Positions 56,404 through 64,000 of a DNA stretch of 64,000 nt are shown here, one piece after another. Location of the stretch: assembly GCA_015056325.1 (NCBI GenBank), contig SVGL01000002.1, forward strand, positions 166,231-230,230. The letters run 5' to 3'. This DNA is from Clostridiales bacterium. Its GTDB lineage: Bacteria; Bacillota; Clostridia; Christensenellales; Aristaeellaceae. Below the pieces are notes generated by a model. It made no database searches and was not told the origin of the DNA. It saw only the letters and a program-made list of their open reading frames with translations. The first letter of the stretch is position 1, and the number at the start of each line of letters is the position of its first letter. A program made the position numbers and the translations under genes.

Positions 56404-57384
56404 TTAATTGAGTTCATCCGCTTCAGGCTCCTGCTCCGCCTGCACCTGGGGGGCAGGCAGCGGGCCCACGCCGTACTCCTGGTAGAAGGCCGTTTTGGCG
56501 CAGTTGGTGTACACGGTCAGGAACAGGGAGGCAAACATGCCCAGCGCCAGCCCGATCACCGGGCCGAAGCCGTTCAGCATCGCCTGCACATAGCTGAGCA
56601 GCAGGCTCCAGCCAATGAAGGACAGCTCCAGACAGAACAGCTCGCCCTTGCGGCGGTGCATGATCTCCTTGCTGCGGCGGATGCAGCGAAGGATGGGGGT
56701 CTCCGGCGTGTCAGCCATGACATAGACCGCCATGGCATAACGGTAGTTGGCCATGATACCCGGCACCAGCATGCCAGCCATGCCGCCCAGCATCACGGTG
56801 GGGATGAGCTCCGCCGGTACAAACAGGCCGGCAATCATCAGCGCCATGCCGGGCAGCATCCAAAGCATCGTCTTGAGGATCACCAGCAGCTGCAACCCCA
56901 GCACCCGGAAGAAGCAATTCAGCCGGCTCAGCGCCATGGAGACGGTGAATTCCTTCCTGCGCAGGGCATGCAGCATGGCATTGATCATGCCCAGCGTCAG
57001 CACCGGGCCAGCCACCAGCACCAGCAGCGTCGTTGCCGCCATGATGGGCCCCTTCTGCCGCAGGAAGGTATCCACATCCTGCATGTAACCATCGGTCACA
57101 GCGAGAAGGTCTGCTTCCATCGCCAGCAGCGTCTCCTCATCAATCACCATGTCCTCCACCGTCTGTGTGGACTGCATGCCGTACTTCTCCATCACCTGCA
57201 TGGTGCGGTTGAGGGTATTGGTCAGCAGGCTGTCGGGGGTGGCCCCGGTCATCAGGGTGATGGTGGAGCTGAGCAGCGAAGGCAGCGCGGCAATCAGCGC
57301 CACCAGGATCAGCACGCTCATCACCGGCTTCATCGCCATGCGGGCGCGGCGGCGGAATTCAGATGCGGGAATAATCTTCAGCAT
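56404..57384 (-). CDS. DUF975 family membrane protein
   Basis: 326 residues with about five membrane helices. The family hallmark is visible in the second half: GIMANYRYAMAVYVMADTPETPILRCIRRSKEIMHRRKGELFCLELSFIGW. A long extracytoplasmic loop (about residues 50-110) separates helix 1 from the rest. Function unknown. The start at 57384 follows AAAGGAAG. Confidence 0.8.
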   Translation of the reverse strand: MLKIIPASEFRRRARMAMKPVMSVLILVALIAALPSLLSSTITLMTGATPDSLLTNTLNRTMQVMEKYGMQSTQTVEDMVIDEETLLAMEADLLAVTDGYMQDVDTFLRQKGPIMAATTLLVLVAGPVLTLGMINAMLHALRRKEFTVSMALSRLNCFFRVLGLQLLVILKTMLWMLPGMALMIAGLFVPAELIPTVMLGGMAGMLVPGIMANYRYAMAVYVMADTPETPILRCIRRSKEIMHRRKGELFCLELSFIGWSLLLSYVQAMLNGFGPVIGLALGMFASLFLTVYTNCAKTAFYQEYGVGPLPAPQVQAEQEPEADELN

Positions 57385-57457
57385 GGTTTTCTTCCTTTCC
57401 TTGGATGGGGGGATCATCCGCATCCATCATACCTGCCGCAGATGAAGAAAGCATGAA

Positions 57458-57874
57458 TCAATCTTCCTCCTGCGACGCCTTGGCAGCCTTTTCCTCCGCC
57501 TTGCGCTCACGGCGGGCATGGATGGCGGTTTTGGCTTTTTCGTACCATCCGCGCAGGACAGCCAGGGTTTTCTGGTCCTGGGGGAAAAGCCAGCGCAAAA
57601 GCGCGATGGCAATGGCGCAGGTGACGATCTTCTCCGGGGAGATGGGCAGCCACAGGAAAGCCAGATAAGCTCCAGAGACGGCGATCATCCAGTTGATCTC
57701 AAAATATGTTCCCAGACCAAACAGGATGTACGACCAGCCGTTGGTGATCAGCCAGCCGATCAGAAAGCACAGCAGCAGCCGGGGATTGGCGATAAACTGC
57801 CAGGTTTTTTTCAGATTATGCTTCAGCTTTTCCCCTGTGAGGTTATCCTTGATTTTTGCCAGCAATTCCTTCAT
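57458..57874 (-). CDS. Small hypothetical membrane protein
   Basis: 138 residues. Three hydrophobic segments (LLLCFLIGWLITNGWSYILFGLG, WMIAVSGAYLAFLWLPI, IVTCAIAIALL) lie between basic N- and C-termini; the C-terminus is a charged helix (ARRERKAEEKAAKASQEED). Similar small proteins are frequent in clostridia; no function is known to me. It starts 6 bases after the stop of the upstream isomerase fusion and lacks a clear ribosome site, so it is probably translationally coupled. Confidence 0.72.
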   Translation of the reverse strand: MKELLAKIKDNLTGEKLKHNLKKTWQFIANPRLLLCFLIGWLITNGWSYILFGLGTYFEINWMIAVSGAYLAFLWLPISPEKIVTCAIAIALLRWLFPQDQKTLAVLRGWYEKAKTAIHARRERKAEEKAAKASQEED

Positions 57875-57880
57875 ATCACA

Positions 57881-59329
57881 TTACCGGGGCATGGAGAGGG
57901 CCGCGCGGCCCTTGCCCGTAAGGGTCAGCAGAGGGGAGGCAGCGGGCACATAGAGGCTCTCACCGCGAACGAGCTTGCGGCTGCCGCCCTGCCAGGTGAG
58001 GATCAAGTCACCCTCCAGCACCGTCAGCATGCCGAAGTGGTTGATGGCGGGGACATTCTGCTCGCCCGCGACATTGATGAGGTCGAGGGTGAAGTAGGTC
58101 TCGTTCAGCACGCGGGCCACGGGAGCATCGCCGGCGGGGATGGGATCCAGGGTAAACTCCAGGTCAGTCACGTCCAGCGCCTTGTCGATGTGCAGCTCGC
58201 GGCGGTTGCCATTCTTGTCCACGCGGTCCCAGTCGTAGAAGCGGTAGGTGACGTCGGAGGACTGCTGAATCTCATACAGCATGATGCCCGCGCCGATGGC
58301 GTGCACGCAGCCCGCAGGAATGAAGCACACGTCGCCGGGCTTGACGTCCACCTTGCGCAGGAGATTTTCAACCGCAGCCCCGGCCTCGCAGGCGGTGCGG
58401 AGCTCGGCCAGGTTCGTGCCGTTTTTGATGCCGTAGACCAGCTGGCTGCCCTCGGGGGCGTCCAGGATGAGCCAGGCCTCGGTCTTGCCCAGCTTGCCGT
58501 TTTCGTTCGCGCCGGCGTAAGCATCATCCGGGTGCACCTGCACGGAGAGGCTTTCCGCCGCGTCAATGAACTTCAGCAGCAGGGGGAAGGTTTCCTTCGC
58601 GTACTTGCCGGCGAAGCGCGCGCCGTACCTGGCGATCAGGTCAGGCAGCTTCACGCCGGTATCATCGGTAGACTCCAGCCCGGGAATACAGCTCACCTCG
58701 AGGCTCTCGCCGGTGGGCACCTCCGCGATGGGCTTGCCGTACACGGTACGGAGCTTCTCGCCGCCCCAGGGGGTCAGCTTGCCGCCGCGGAAGGCGGGAT
58801 GCATCGTCAGGGGAAGCATGGGGCAGGTGCTGGTCAGGGGCAGCTCATAGCAGAAGAAGGGCAGCGGGCGGTGGAAGAAGCGCACCTCGCCGGCCTTGCG
58901 CATGCCGATGGCAGCGTAGAGCTTCTGGGCAGACTCGTTATTAGAGTAGGTGTCGATACGCAGGGTGTTGCAGCCCATGCCCAGCAGGATCTCGCACACG
59001 TCCGCGATGATCTTCCGGCCCAGGCCCTTGCCCTGATGCTCCGGCGCGATGGCCAGGCGGTGGAACGCACCGGGCTTGGTGCCGAAGAGCCAGTTGACCG
59101 TCTCGTACTCCGGGTCGAAGTGGGTATCAACGGTCACGGCGCACAGGAGGGCGCCATCCTCCTTGGCGATGTAAAGGGTGCCCGCATCCAGGGACTTCTG
59201 CAGGAAATCCTCATTGGGGTACTCTCCCCAGACCCACTGGTCGTTGCCGGCAGCGTTCATCACCGCGCAGACGGACTGGTACAGGGCGCAGATGGGGGTG
59301 AAATCGGTTTGGGTGGCTTTGGTCAGCAT
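57881..59329 (-). CDS. Fusion of GNAT acetyltransferase and class I mannose-6-phosphate isomerase
   Basis: 482 residues. Residues 1-155 are a complete GNAT domain (RLAIAPEHQGKGLGRKI with the acetyl-CoA loop at 97-104; TYSNNESAQKLYAAIGMRKAG). Residues ~171-482 are a ManA-type isomerase with zinc ligands in SVQVHPDD, KTEAW and PAGCVHAIGAG. ManA interconverts mannose-6-phosphate and fructose-6-phosphate. The linker (FFCYELPLTSTCP) is short, and no ribosome site precedes the internal Met171, so one polypeptide is expected. AAGGAGGA lies 7 bases before the start. It may be a clostridial variant that acetylates a sugar-phosphate-linked amine; the substrate is unknown. Confidence 0.88.
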   Translation of the reverse strand: MLTKATQTDFTPICALYQSVCAVMNAAGNDQWVWGEYPNEDFLQKSLDAGTLYIAKEDGALLCAVTVDTHFDPEYETVNWLFGTKPGAFHRLAIAPEHQGKGLGRKIIADVCEILLGMGCNTLRIDTYSNNESAQKLYAAIGMRKAGEVRFFHRPLPFFCYELPLTSTCPMLPLTMHPAFRGGKLTPWGGEKLRTVYGKPIAEVPTGESLEVSCIPGLESTDDTGVKLPDLIARYGARFAGKYAKETFPLLLKFIDAAESLSVQVHPDDAYAGANENGKLGKTEAWLILDAPEGSQLVYGIKNGTNLAELRTACEAGAAVENLLRKVDVKPGDVCFIPAGCVHAIGAGIMLYEIQQSSDVTYRFYDWDRVDKNGNRRELHIDKALDVTDLEFTLDPIPAGDAPVARVLNETYFTLDLINVAGEQNVPAINHFGMLTVLEGDLILTWQGGSRKLVRGESLYVPAASPLLTLTGKGRAALSMPR

Positions 59330-59766
59330 GGAGGGTTCCTCCTTTGTTGGTTGTGTGAGGGTGAGGCGTCCACCTCATCCGTCACCGGGCAAGCCGCAGC
59401 GACGGATGAGGTGGAAACCTGCATAATATGCCTGTAAACATCTTCGCAGACTTCCTTGAACTTCCGATTAACTTCCAAATTGGTATAGCGCAGAACTGTC
59501 AAACCGAGGTTTCTGAGATACGCATCTCTTTCCTTGTCAGCCGTCATCGCAGCATCCTCAAAATGCTGTGGGCCATCCAATTCAATGACCGCCTTCGCCG
59601 CCGCGCAGTAGAAATCCACAATGTACCGCCCGATGACTTTCTGCCGGTTGACCGTTACGGGAAGCAATTTCAGGCACTCGTACCACAACCGGCGTTCTTC
59701 TTTGGTCATGGTCTTACGAAGCGTTTTTGCATTCGGCGTCAGCCTGCCGTTATGCGTCTGGTTCAT
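59323..59766 (-). CDS. DUF559 (Vsr/endonuclease-like fold) protein with a repeat-derived C-terminus
   Basis: 147 residues. The DUF559 core is clear: KEERRLWYECLKLL, VNRQKVIGRYIVDFYCAAAKAVIELDGPQHF and RDAYLRNLGLTVLRYTNLEV. The D..E-x-D pattern in IVDFYCAAAKAVIELDG fits a restriction-endonuclease-like fold. After about residue 116 the frame runs through a dispersed inverted repeat (59370-59414) and ends inside the start of the isomerase-fusion gene. The last ~30 residues (VSTSSVAAACPVTDEVDASPSHNQQ) are therefore not part of the domain. The start at 59766 has AGGTAAG upstream. Confidence 0.82.
   Translation of the reverse strand: MNQTHNGRLTPNAKTLRKTMTKEERRLWYECLKLLPVTVNRQKVIGRYIVDFYCAAAKAVIELDGPQHFEDAAMTADKERDAYLRNLGLTVLRYTNLEVNRKFKEVCEDVYRHIMQVSTSSVAAACPVTDEVDASPSHNQQRRNPPC
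59370..59414. repeat. Short dispersed inverted repeat
   Basis: A 14-bp perfect stem, CCACCTCATCCGTC with its complement (59401-59414), around a 17-base loop. It is the shortest form of the element family and lies within the 3' end of the DUF559 frame. Confidence 0.8.
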
Positions 59767-59772
59767 ACGCAC

Positions 59773-61539
59773 TTACCTGTCACTGGTATACATGGCATAC
59801 AGCCCGGCGTAGATGCCGCCCTTTTCGATCAGGGTCTTGTGGTCGCCCATTTCCTCCACGCCGTTCTCGGTCAGCACCCAGATGACGTCCGCGCCCTTGA
59901 TGGTGGTCAGGCGGTGAGCGATGGTGAAGACGGTGCGGCCCTTGGCAAGCTTCTCCAGGCTCTGCTGGACGATGTGCTCTGACTCGTTGTCCAGGGCGGA
60001 GGTGGCCTCGTCCAGGATCAGGATGGGCGGATTCTTCAGGAACACGCGGGCGATGGAAATGCGCTGCTTCTGGCCGCCGGAGAGGCGCACGCCGCGCTCG
60101 CCGGTGTAGGTGTCGTAGCCGTCGGGCAACGCGCTGATGAACTCGTGCGCGCCGGCGAGCTTCGCGGCCTCGATGACTTCCTCGCGGGTCGCGCCGGGCT
60201 TTCCGTAGGCGATGTTCTCATGCACCGTGCCGGCGAAGAGGTACACGTCCTGCTGCACCACGCCGATGGCCTCGCGCAGGCTCTTCTGGGTGAAGTTGCG
60301 GATGTCTTCGCCGTCGATGAGGATGCGGCCGCCGGTCACGTCGTAGAAGCGGGGCAGCAGATTGCACAGGGTGGTCTTGCCTGCGCCGGAGGGACCCACC
60401 AGCGCGATGGACTGGCCGGGCTCGACGGTGAGGTTCAGGCCATGGAGGACTTCCGCGTCGTCATCGCCGTAATGGAAGGAGACGTTCTCGAAGGCAACTG
60501 CGCCCTTGACGTTCTTCATGTCCTTGGCGCCCTCGGCGTCGGTGATGTCGATGGGGGCGTCCAGCACCTCAAAGAAGCGGTCGATGCCGGTCATGCCCTG
60601 CTGGAACTGCTCGGTGAATTCCACAATGCGGCGGATGGAGTTCAGCAGCACCGTGGCATAGAGGAGGTAGGCGGTGAAATCGCCCAGGGACAGCTCTCCC
60701 TTGCCGATCAGCAGCGCACCCGCCATGACGATGATGATGTACATCAATCCGTCGAAGATGCGGTTGGAGGTGCCGAACTGGGCCATGACCTTATACGACT
60801 CGGCCTTCAGGTCCAGGAAGCGCAGGTTGCCCTTCTTGAACTTGTCCTCCTCGATCTGCTCATTGGCGAAGGACTTCACCACGCGGATGCCCAGCAGGCT
60901 GTCCTCCACCTGGGCGTTGATCTCGCCCACCTGCTTGTTGCGCTCCTTGAAGATGCGGCGCATCTTGGCGTTGAAGTGCTTGGCGAAAACCAGCATGAAA
61001 GGCAGCACCGCGAACATGAGCAGCGTCAGCGGGACGTTCTTGGTGCACAGGACGGTGAAGGAGACCACGATTTTCACGCCTGCGATGAGGAATTCCTCCG
61101 GGCAGTGATGAGCGAACTCCGTCACCTGGAAGAGGTCAGAGGTGATGCGGGCCATGATCTGACCCACCTTGGCCTCGGAATAATAGCCGAACGACAGCTT
61201 CTGCAGGTGGTGGAAGAGGTCGCCGCGCATGTCGGTTTCCATCTTCGAGCCCATGATGTGGCCCACAGACTGCATGAAGTAGTTCGCCGCCGCGTCAATC
61301 ACGCGCAGCAGCAGATAAATGCCGCCCATGGTCAGCACAAACTGCCAGGTGAGGGAGGCGGGGTTGGTCTCACCGCGGGAGGTGATCTCCGACACGATCA
61401 TGGGCAGCACCAGCTCGCAGATGGTGGTGAGGCTGGCACACATCAGGTCGAAGGCGACGGTCTTCTTATGCTTGGCAAAGTAGGGCAGGAAACGCTTCAC
61501 CAGCGTGCCGGTGGGAAGGGTACGCACTTGTTTCTCCAT
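59773..61539 (-). CDS. ABC exporter, fused permease-ATPase (MsbA/LmrA type)
   Basis: 588 residues. Six-helix transmembrane domain (about residues 20-310) then an ATPase with Walker A GPSGAGKTTL, LSGGQKQRISIARVF signature, Walker B ILILDEATSALD and the switch His in TIAHRLTTI. Such half-transporters act as dimers exporting lipids, drugs or peptides. The start at 61539 (MEKQVRTLP) is preceded by AGGAG; the frame extends to 61560. Substrate unknown. Confidence 0.92.
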   Translation of the reverse strand: MEKQVRTLPTGTLVKRFLPYFAKHKKTVAFDLMCASLTTICELVLPMIVSEITSRGETNPASLTWQFVLTMGGIYLLLRVIDAAANYFMQSVGHIMGSKMETDMRGDLFHHLQKLSFGYYSEAKVGQIMARITSDLFQVTEFAHHCPEEFLIAGVKIVVSFTVLCTKNVPLTLLMFAVLPFMLVFAKHFNAKMRRIFKERNKQVGEINAQVEDSLLGIRVVKSFANEQIEEDKFKKGNLRFLDLKAESYKVMAQFGTSNRIFDGLMYIIIVMAGALLIGKGELSLGDFTAYLLYATVLLNSIRRIVEFTEQFQQGMTGIDRFFEVLDAPIDITDAEGAKDMKNVKGAVAFENVSFHYGDDDAEVLHGLNLTVEPGQSIALVGPSGAGKTTLCNLLPRFYDVTGGRILIDGEDIRNFTQKSLREAIGVVQQDVYLFAGTVHENIAYGKPGATREEVIEAAKLAGAHEFISALPDGYDTYTGERGVRLSGGQKQRISIARVFLKNPPILILDEATSALDNESEHIVQQSLEKLAKGRTVFTIAHRLTTIKGADVIWVLTENGVEEMGDHKTLIEKGGIYAGLYAMYTSDR

Positions 61540-61682
61540 GGCATTGGTGCTCCTGTTCATAAAGATTGTATCCTGTCTATTGTAGCATAGTTTTCCACCC
61601 GGGGCAAGGAGACTTCGCCGCTTTTCCTGTACCTTCTCCGCTTTTCATCGCAGGCCCACCTGCAAACCTGTATCATTTCGCC

Positions 61683-61710
61683 TTGACATCACTGCTGGAT
61701 GGGGTATACT
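61683..61710 (+). promoter_or_regulatory. Promoter of the SGNH hydrolase gene
   Basis: TTGACA (61683-61688), 16-base spacer, TATACT (61705-61710). Confidence 0.7.
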
Positions 61711-61755
61711 GGAAAGCAGAAGAGCCCGTATCCATATATAGAGGAGGCGTCTGTC

Positions 61756-62928
61756 ATGTCTGCGAATCGTTTATGGTCCCTGCTTCTCAGCTGTATGCTG
61801 ATTCTGTCCGTCCTGCCCGCCTGCGCGGAAGCGTCCCTCTTCACCCAGGAGATGATCGAGCGCTCCTTCGTGTCCGCCGGCAACACCGAGCGCCTTCACC
61901 GCGCCATCGACAAGGCAAAAAACGGCGAGGAAGTCTCTATCGTGTATCTGGGCGGCTCCATCACCGAGGGCAGCGCCGCCGCGCCCCAGAAGACGGGCTG
62001 CTACGCCTACCTGTCCGCCCAGCTCTTCGCGGAGAAGTTCATGGCAGACAAGAGTCAGCTGAAGTACCACAACGCAGGCATCTCAGGCACGCCGTCGCTC
62101 CTGGGCGTCACCCGCTGCGAGAAGGACGTGCTGTCCCACAACCCGGACATCGTGTTTGTGGAGTTCGCCGTCAACGACGGTACTGACCTGAACAGCCGCA
62201 TGGTGTATGAGTCCCTGATCTGCAAGCTCATGGAGAGCGAAAGCCAGCCGGCGGTGATCCTCATCTTCACCCTGACCAGCAACGGCTATAACGCCCAGGA
62301 GCACATGCAGAAGATCGGCAAGCACTACAAGCTGGGCATGATCTCCATCAAGGATGCTGTCTGGCCGCAGCTCCAGCAGGGGATGCTCAAGTGGCGCGAT
62401 TACTCAAGCGACGACGTCCACCCCAACAACGCCGGCCACGCCTTCATGGCGGCGTGCATCGGCTACTACCTCGATCAGGCCGCCGCGGTGGAGCCTGAGC
62501 CCTACGTCGCGCCCCGCATCGCCCTGAACGGCCGCACCCTGGCCGCATTGCAGAACCTGCGTAAGGATGACCCCGCCATCCTCAGCATGGGCATGTTCGA
62601 CTACGGCGCTGTGAACTGCTACAGCTACAAGCAGGGCTGGCGGCACATGTCCAACTTGAACGACCAGGGCGCCCTCACACTCTCGCTGGATACATCGGTG
62701 ATGACCATCGTCTACAAGCAGGAGCGCAACGCCATCTGCGGCAAGGCGGAGGTCTGGGTGGACGGCAAGCGCAAAATCACGCTGAACAGCTATTCCGACA
62801 GCGCCTGGGGCAACCCGGTGACGGAGATGATCTTCCTGGGCAAGGGCAGCCACACCGTCGAAATCCGCATGGCAGAGGACAGCCTGACCAAGACCTTCAG
62901 CCTGCTGGATGTGGGGTATGCGCCGTAA
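61756..62928 (+). CDS. Secreted SGNH/GDSL hydrolase
   Basis: 390 residues. A signal peptide (LWSLLLSCMLILSVLPACAEA) precedes an SGNH domain with block I IVYLGGSITEG (Ser nucleophile), block II Gly in NAGISGTPS, block III EFAVND (Asn) and block V DDVHPNNAGH (Asp-x-x-His). All four catalytic blocks are intact. A ~150-residue C-terminal beta-rich domain follows. It is likely a carbohydrate or polymer deacetylase/esterase outside the cell. The start at 61756 follows GAGGAGG. Confidence 0.87.
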   Translation: MSANRLWSLLLSCMLILSVLPACAEASLFTQEMIERSFVSAGNTERLHRAIDKAKNGEEVSIVYLGGSITEGSAAAPQKTGCYAYLSAQLFAEKFMADKSQLKYHNAGISGTPSLLGVTRCEKDVLSHNPDIVFVEFAVNDGTDLNSRMVYESLICKLMESESQPAVILIFTLTSNGYNAQEHMQKIGKHYKLGMISIKDAVWPQLQQGMLKWRDYSSDDVHPNNAGHAFMAACIGYYLDQAAAVEPEPYVAPRIALNGRTLAALQNLRKDDPAILSMGMFDYGAVNCYSYKQGWRHMSNLNDQGALTLSLDTSVMTIVYKQERNAICGKAEVWVDGKRKITLNSYSDSAWGNPVTEMIFLGKGSHTVEIRMAEDSLTKTFSLLDVGYAP

Positions 62929-62954
62929 TTACGAAGAAAATTTTCGTGTTCCCC

Positions 62955-62983
62955 TTGCAAACTGACGTTCGCTGTGTTAGGAT
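62955..62983 (+). promoter_or_regulatory. recA promoter with LexA (Cheo) box
   Basis: TTGCAA (62955-62960), 17-base spacer, TAGGAT (62978-62983). CAAACTGACGTTCG at 62958-62971 fits the Gram-positive LexA site CGAACRNRYGTTCG at 12 of 14 positions and lies over the -35 and spacer, so SOS control is likely. Confidence 0.7.
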
Positions 62984-63044
62984 GGGTACGTCCCCAAAGG
63001 AAATGTACGGGAACCCCCGTTTTATTGGAAAGGAAGTATAGAAC

Positions 63045-64000
63045 ATGGCTGCCAAGAAGACCACCAAGGTGGAGAAGAATCCTGTTTCCAGCGCCCAGGA
63101 AGAAAAGCTGAAGGCCCTGGAACATGCGCTCAGCGACCTGGACAAGCAGTTCGGCAAGGGCTCCGTGATGAAGCTGGGCGACCGCACCGAGCAGAGCGTG
63201 CAGGTCATCCCCACCGGCTGCCTGACCCTGGACGCAGCCCTGGGCGTGGGCGGCATCCCCCGCGGCCGTATTGTGGAGATCTACGGCCCCGAGTCCTCCG
63301 GCAAGACCACCGTGGCGCTGCACATCGTCGCCGAGGCCCAGAAGGCCGGCGGCATCGCTGCCTTCGTGGATGCGGAGCATGCCCTGGACCCCGTGTACGC
63401 CAAGAAGCTGGGCGTGAATATCGACGAGCTCTACGTCTCCCAGCCCGATACCGGCGAGCAGGCCCTGGAAATTGTGGAGGCCCTGGTGCGCTCCGGCGCG
63501 CTGGACGTGATCGTCATCGACTCCGTGGCGGCGCTGGTGCCCAAGGCGGAAATTGACGGCGAAATGGGCGACTCCTTTGTGGGTCTGCAGGCGAGGTTGA
63601 TGTCCCAGGCCCTGCGCAAGCTGGCGGGCATCATCAACAAGACCGGCTGCGTGGCGGTGTTCATCAACCAGCTGCGCGAGAAGGTCGGCGTGATGTACGG
63701 CAACCCCGAGACCACCCCCGGCGGCCGCGCGCTGAAGTTCTACTCCTCCGTGCGTCTGGACGTGCGCCGCGGCGAGCAGCTCAAGAACGGCACCGAGATC
63801 GTGGGCAACCACACCAAGGTCAAGGTTGTGAAGAACAAGGTGGCCCCGCCCTTCCGCACCGCCGAGTTCGACATCGTCTACGGCGAGGGCATCAGCAAGG
63901 AAGGCACCCTGCTGGACATGGCCGTGGAGCGCGACATCATCCACAAGTCCGGCGCCTGGTTCTCCTACAAGGATCAGCGCATCGGCCAGGGCCGCGAGAA
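63045..64000 (+). CDS. recA: Recombinase RecA (5' part, runs off the window)
   Basis: The first ~318 residues are present and the frame is open to the window end. Walker [61 protein letters not shown] and [15 protein letters not shown] are all visible. RecA forms nucleoprotein filaments for homologous recombination and triggers LexA cleavage. AAAGGAAG precedes the start at 63045. Confidence 0.98.
   Translation, partial: MAAKKTTKVEKNPVSSAQEEKLKALEHALSDLDKQFGKGSVMKLGDRTEQSVQVIPTGCLTLDAALGVGGIPRGRIVEIYGPESSGKTTVALHIVAEAQKAGGIAAFVDAEHALDPVYAKKLGVNIDELYVSQPDTGEQALEIVEALVRSGALDVIVIDSVAALVPKAEIDGEMGDSFVGLQARLMSQALRKLAGIINKTGCVAVFINQLREKVGVMYGNPETTPGGRALKFYSSVRLDVRRGEQLKNGTEIVGNHTKVKVVKNKVAPPFRTAEFDIVYGEGISKEGTLLDMAVERDIIHKSGAWFSYKDQRIGQGRE

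Overview
The window looks like a chromosomal segment of a fairly GC-rich, anaerobic, Gram-positive Bacillota (class Clostridia), probably gut-associated. The grounds are an IreB-type regulatory phosphoprotein, a CtsR-type operator in front of clpB, a Lit-type lipoprotein transacylase, rubrerythrin, many signal peptides ending in an 'AMAE'-like cleavage site, near-consensus sigma-A promoters with 17-bp spacers, and strong AGGAGG ribosome binding sites. No rRNA, tRNA, CRISPR array, prophage or transposase gene was seen.

Layout: 1-1.4 kb, the end of an unknown gene overlapping a DNA methyltransferase. 1.6-3.9 kb (minus strand): ireB, pyridoxamine kinase, ridA and a DUF3899 membrane protein. 3.9-4.75 kb: nine tandem copies of a ~92-bp non-coding unit. 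4.8-13.2 kb (minus): an oppABCDF-type peptide transporter in which several subunits are strongly enlarged, most of all OppD, which carries ~370 extra residues inside the ATPase domain. 13.7-17.8 kb: a giant secreted SH3-repeat protein. 18-19.2 kb: two small genes of unknown role. 19.2-25.6 kb: a flavin electron-transfer locus with an FMN-binding protein carrying eight almost identical 93-residue repeats (11 candidate flavinylation sites), ApbE flavin transferase, a NusG-domain-II protein, rubrerythrin and a single-domain FMN-binding protein. 25.9-29.2 kb: a seven-repeat peptidoglycan-binding lipoprotein and a secreted transglutaminase-like protein. 29.3-35.4 kb: secA, prfB, lit and tsaD. 35.4-38.5 kb: four multispanning membrane proteins, at least three GtrA-like. 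38.6-43.0 kb (minus): a tightly overlapped operon of kinase, CDP-alcohol phosphotransferase/flippase fusion, IspD/TarI-like cytidylyltransferase and a secreted protein, which together suggest a CDP-alcohol route to a modified polar lipid or wall polymer. 43.2-64 kb: a secreted Cys-rich protein, a GltD-like flavoprotein, a LacI-family regulator, clpB, a methyltransferase, tdk, msrA, a ClC transporter, an XRE regulator, gluQ, an aspartate aminotransferase, a DUF975 protein, a GNAT-mannose-6-phosphate isomerase fusion, a DUF559 protein, an ABC exporter, a secreted SGNH hydrolase and the start of recA.

A family of short dispersed inverted-repeat elements (arms like CCACCTCAT or CCCTCAGTC, internal snap-back GGGGAAG stems) fills many intergenic gaps. 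These elements carry or flank the promoter or translation region of several genes (lit, clc) and supply the 3' coding end of the DUF559 gene. The least ordinary parts of the window are the flavin-repeat locus, the insertion-bearing peptide transporter, the CDP-alcohol operon, the GtrA-like cluster with its duplicated tsaD tail, and the two repeat families.
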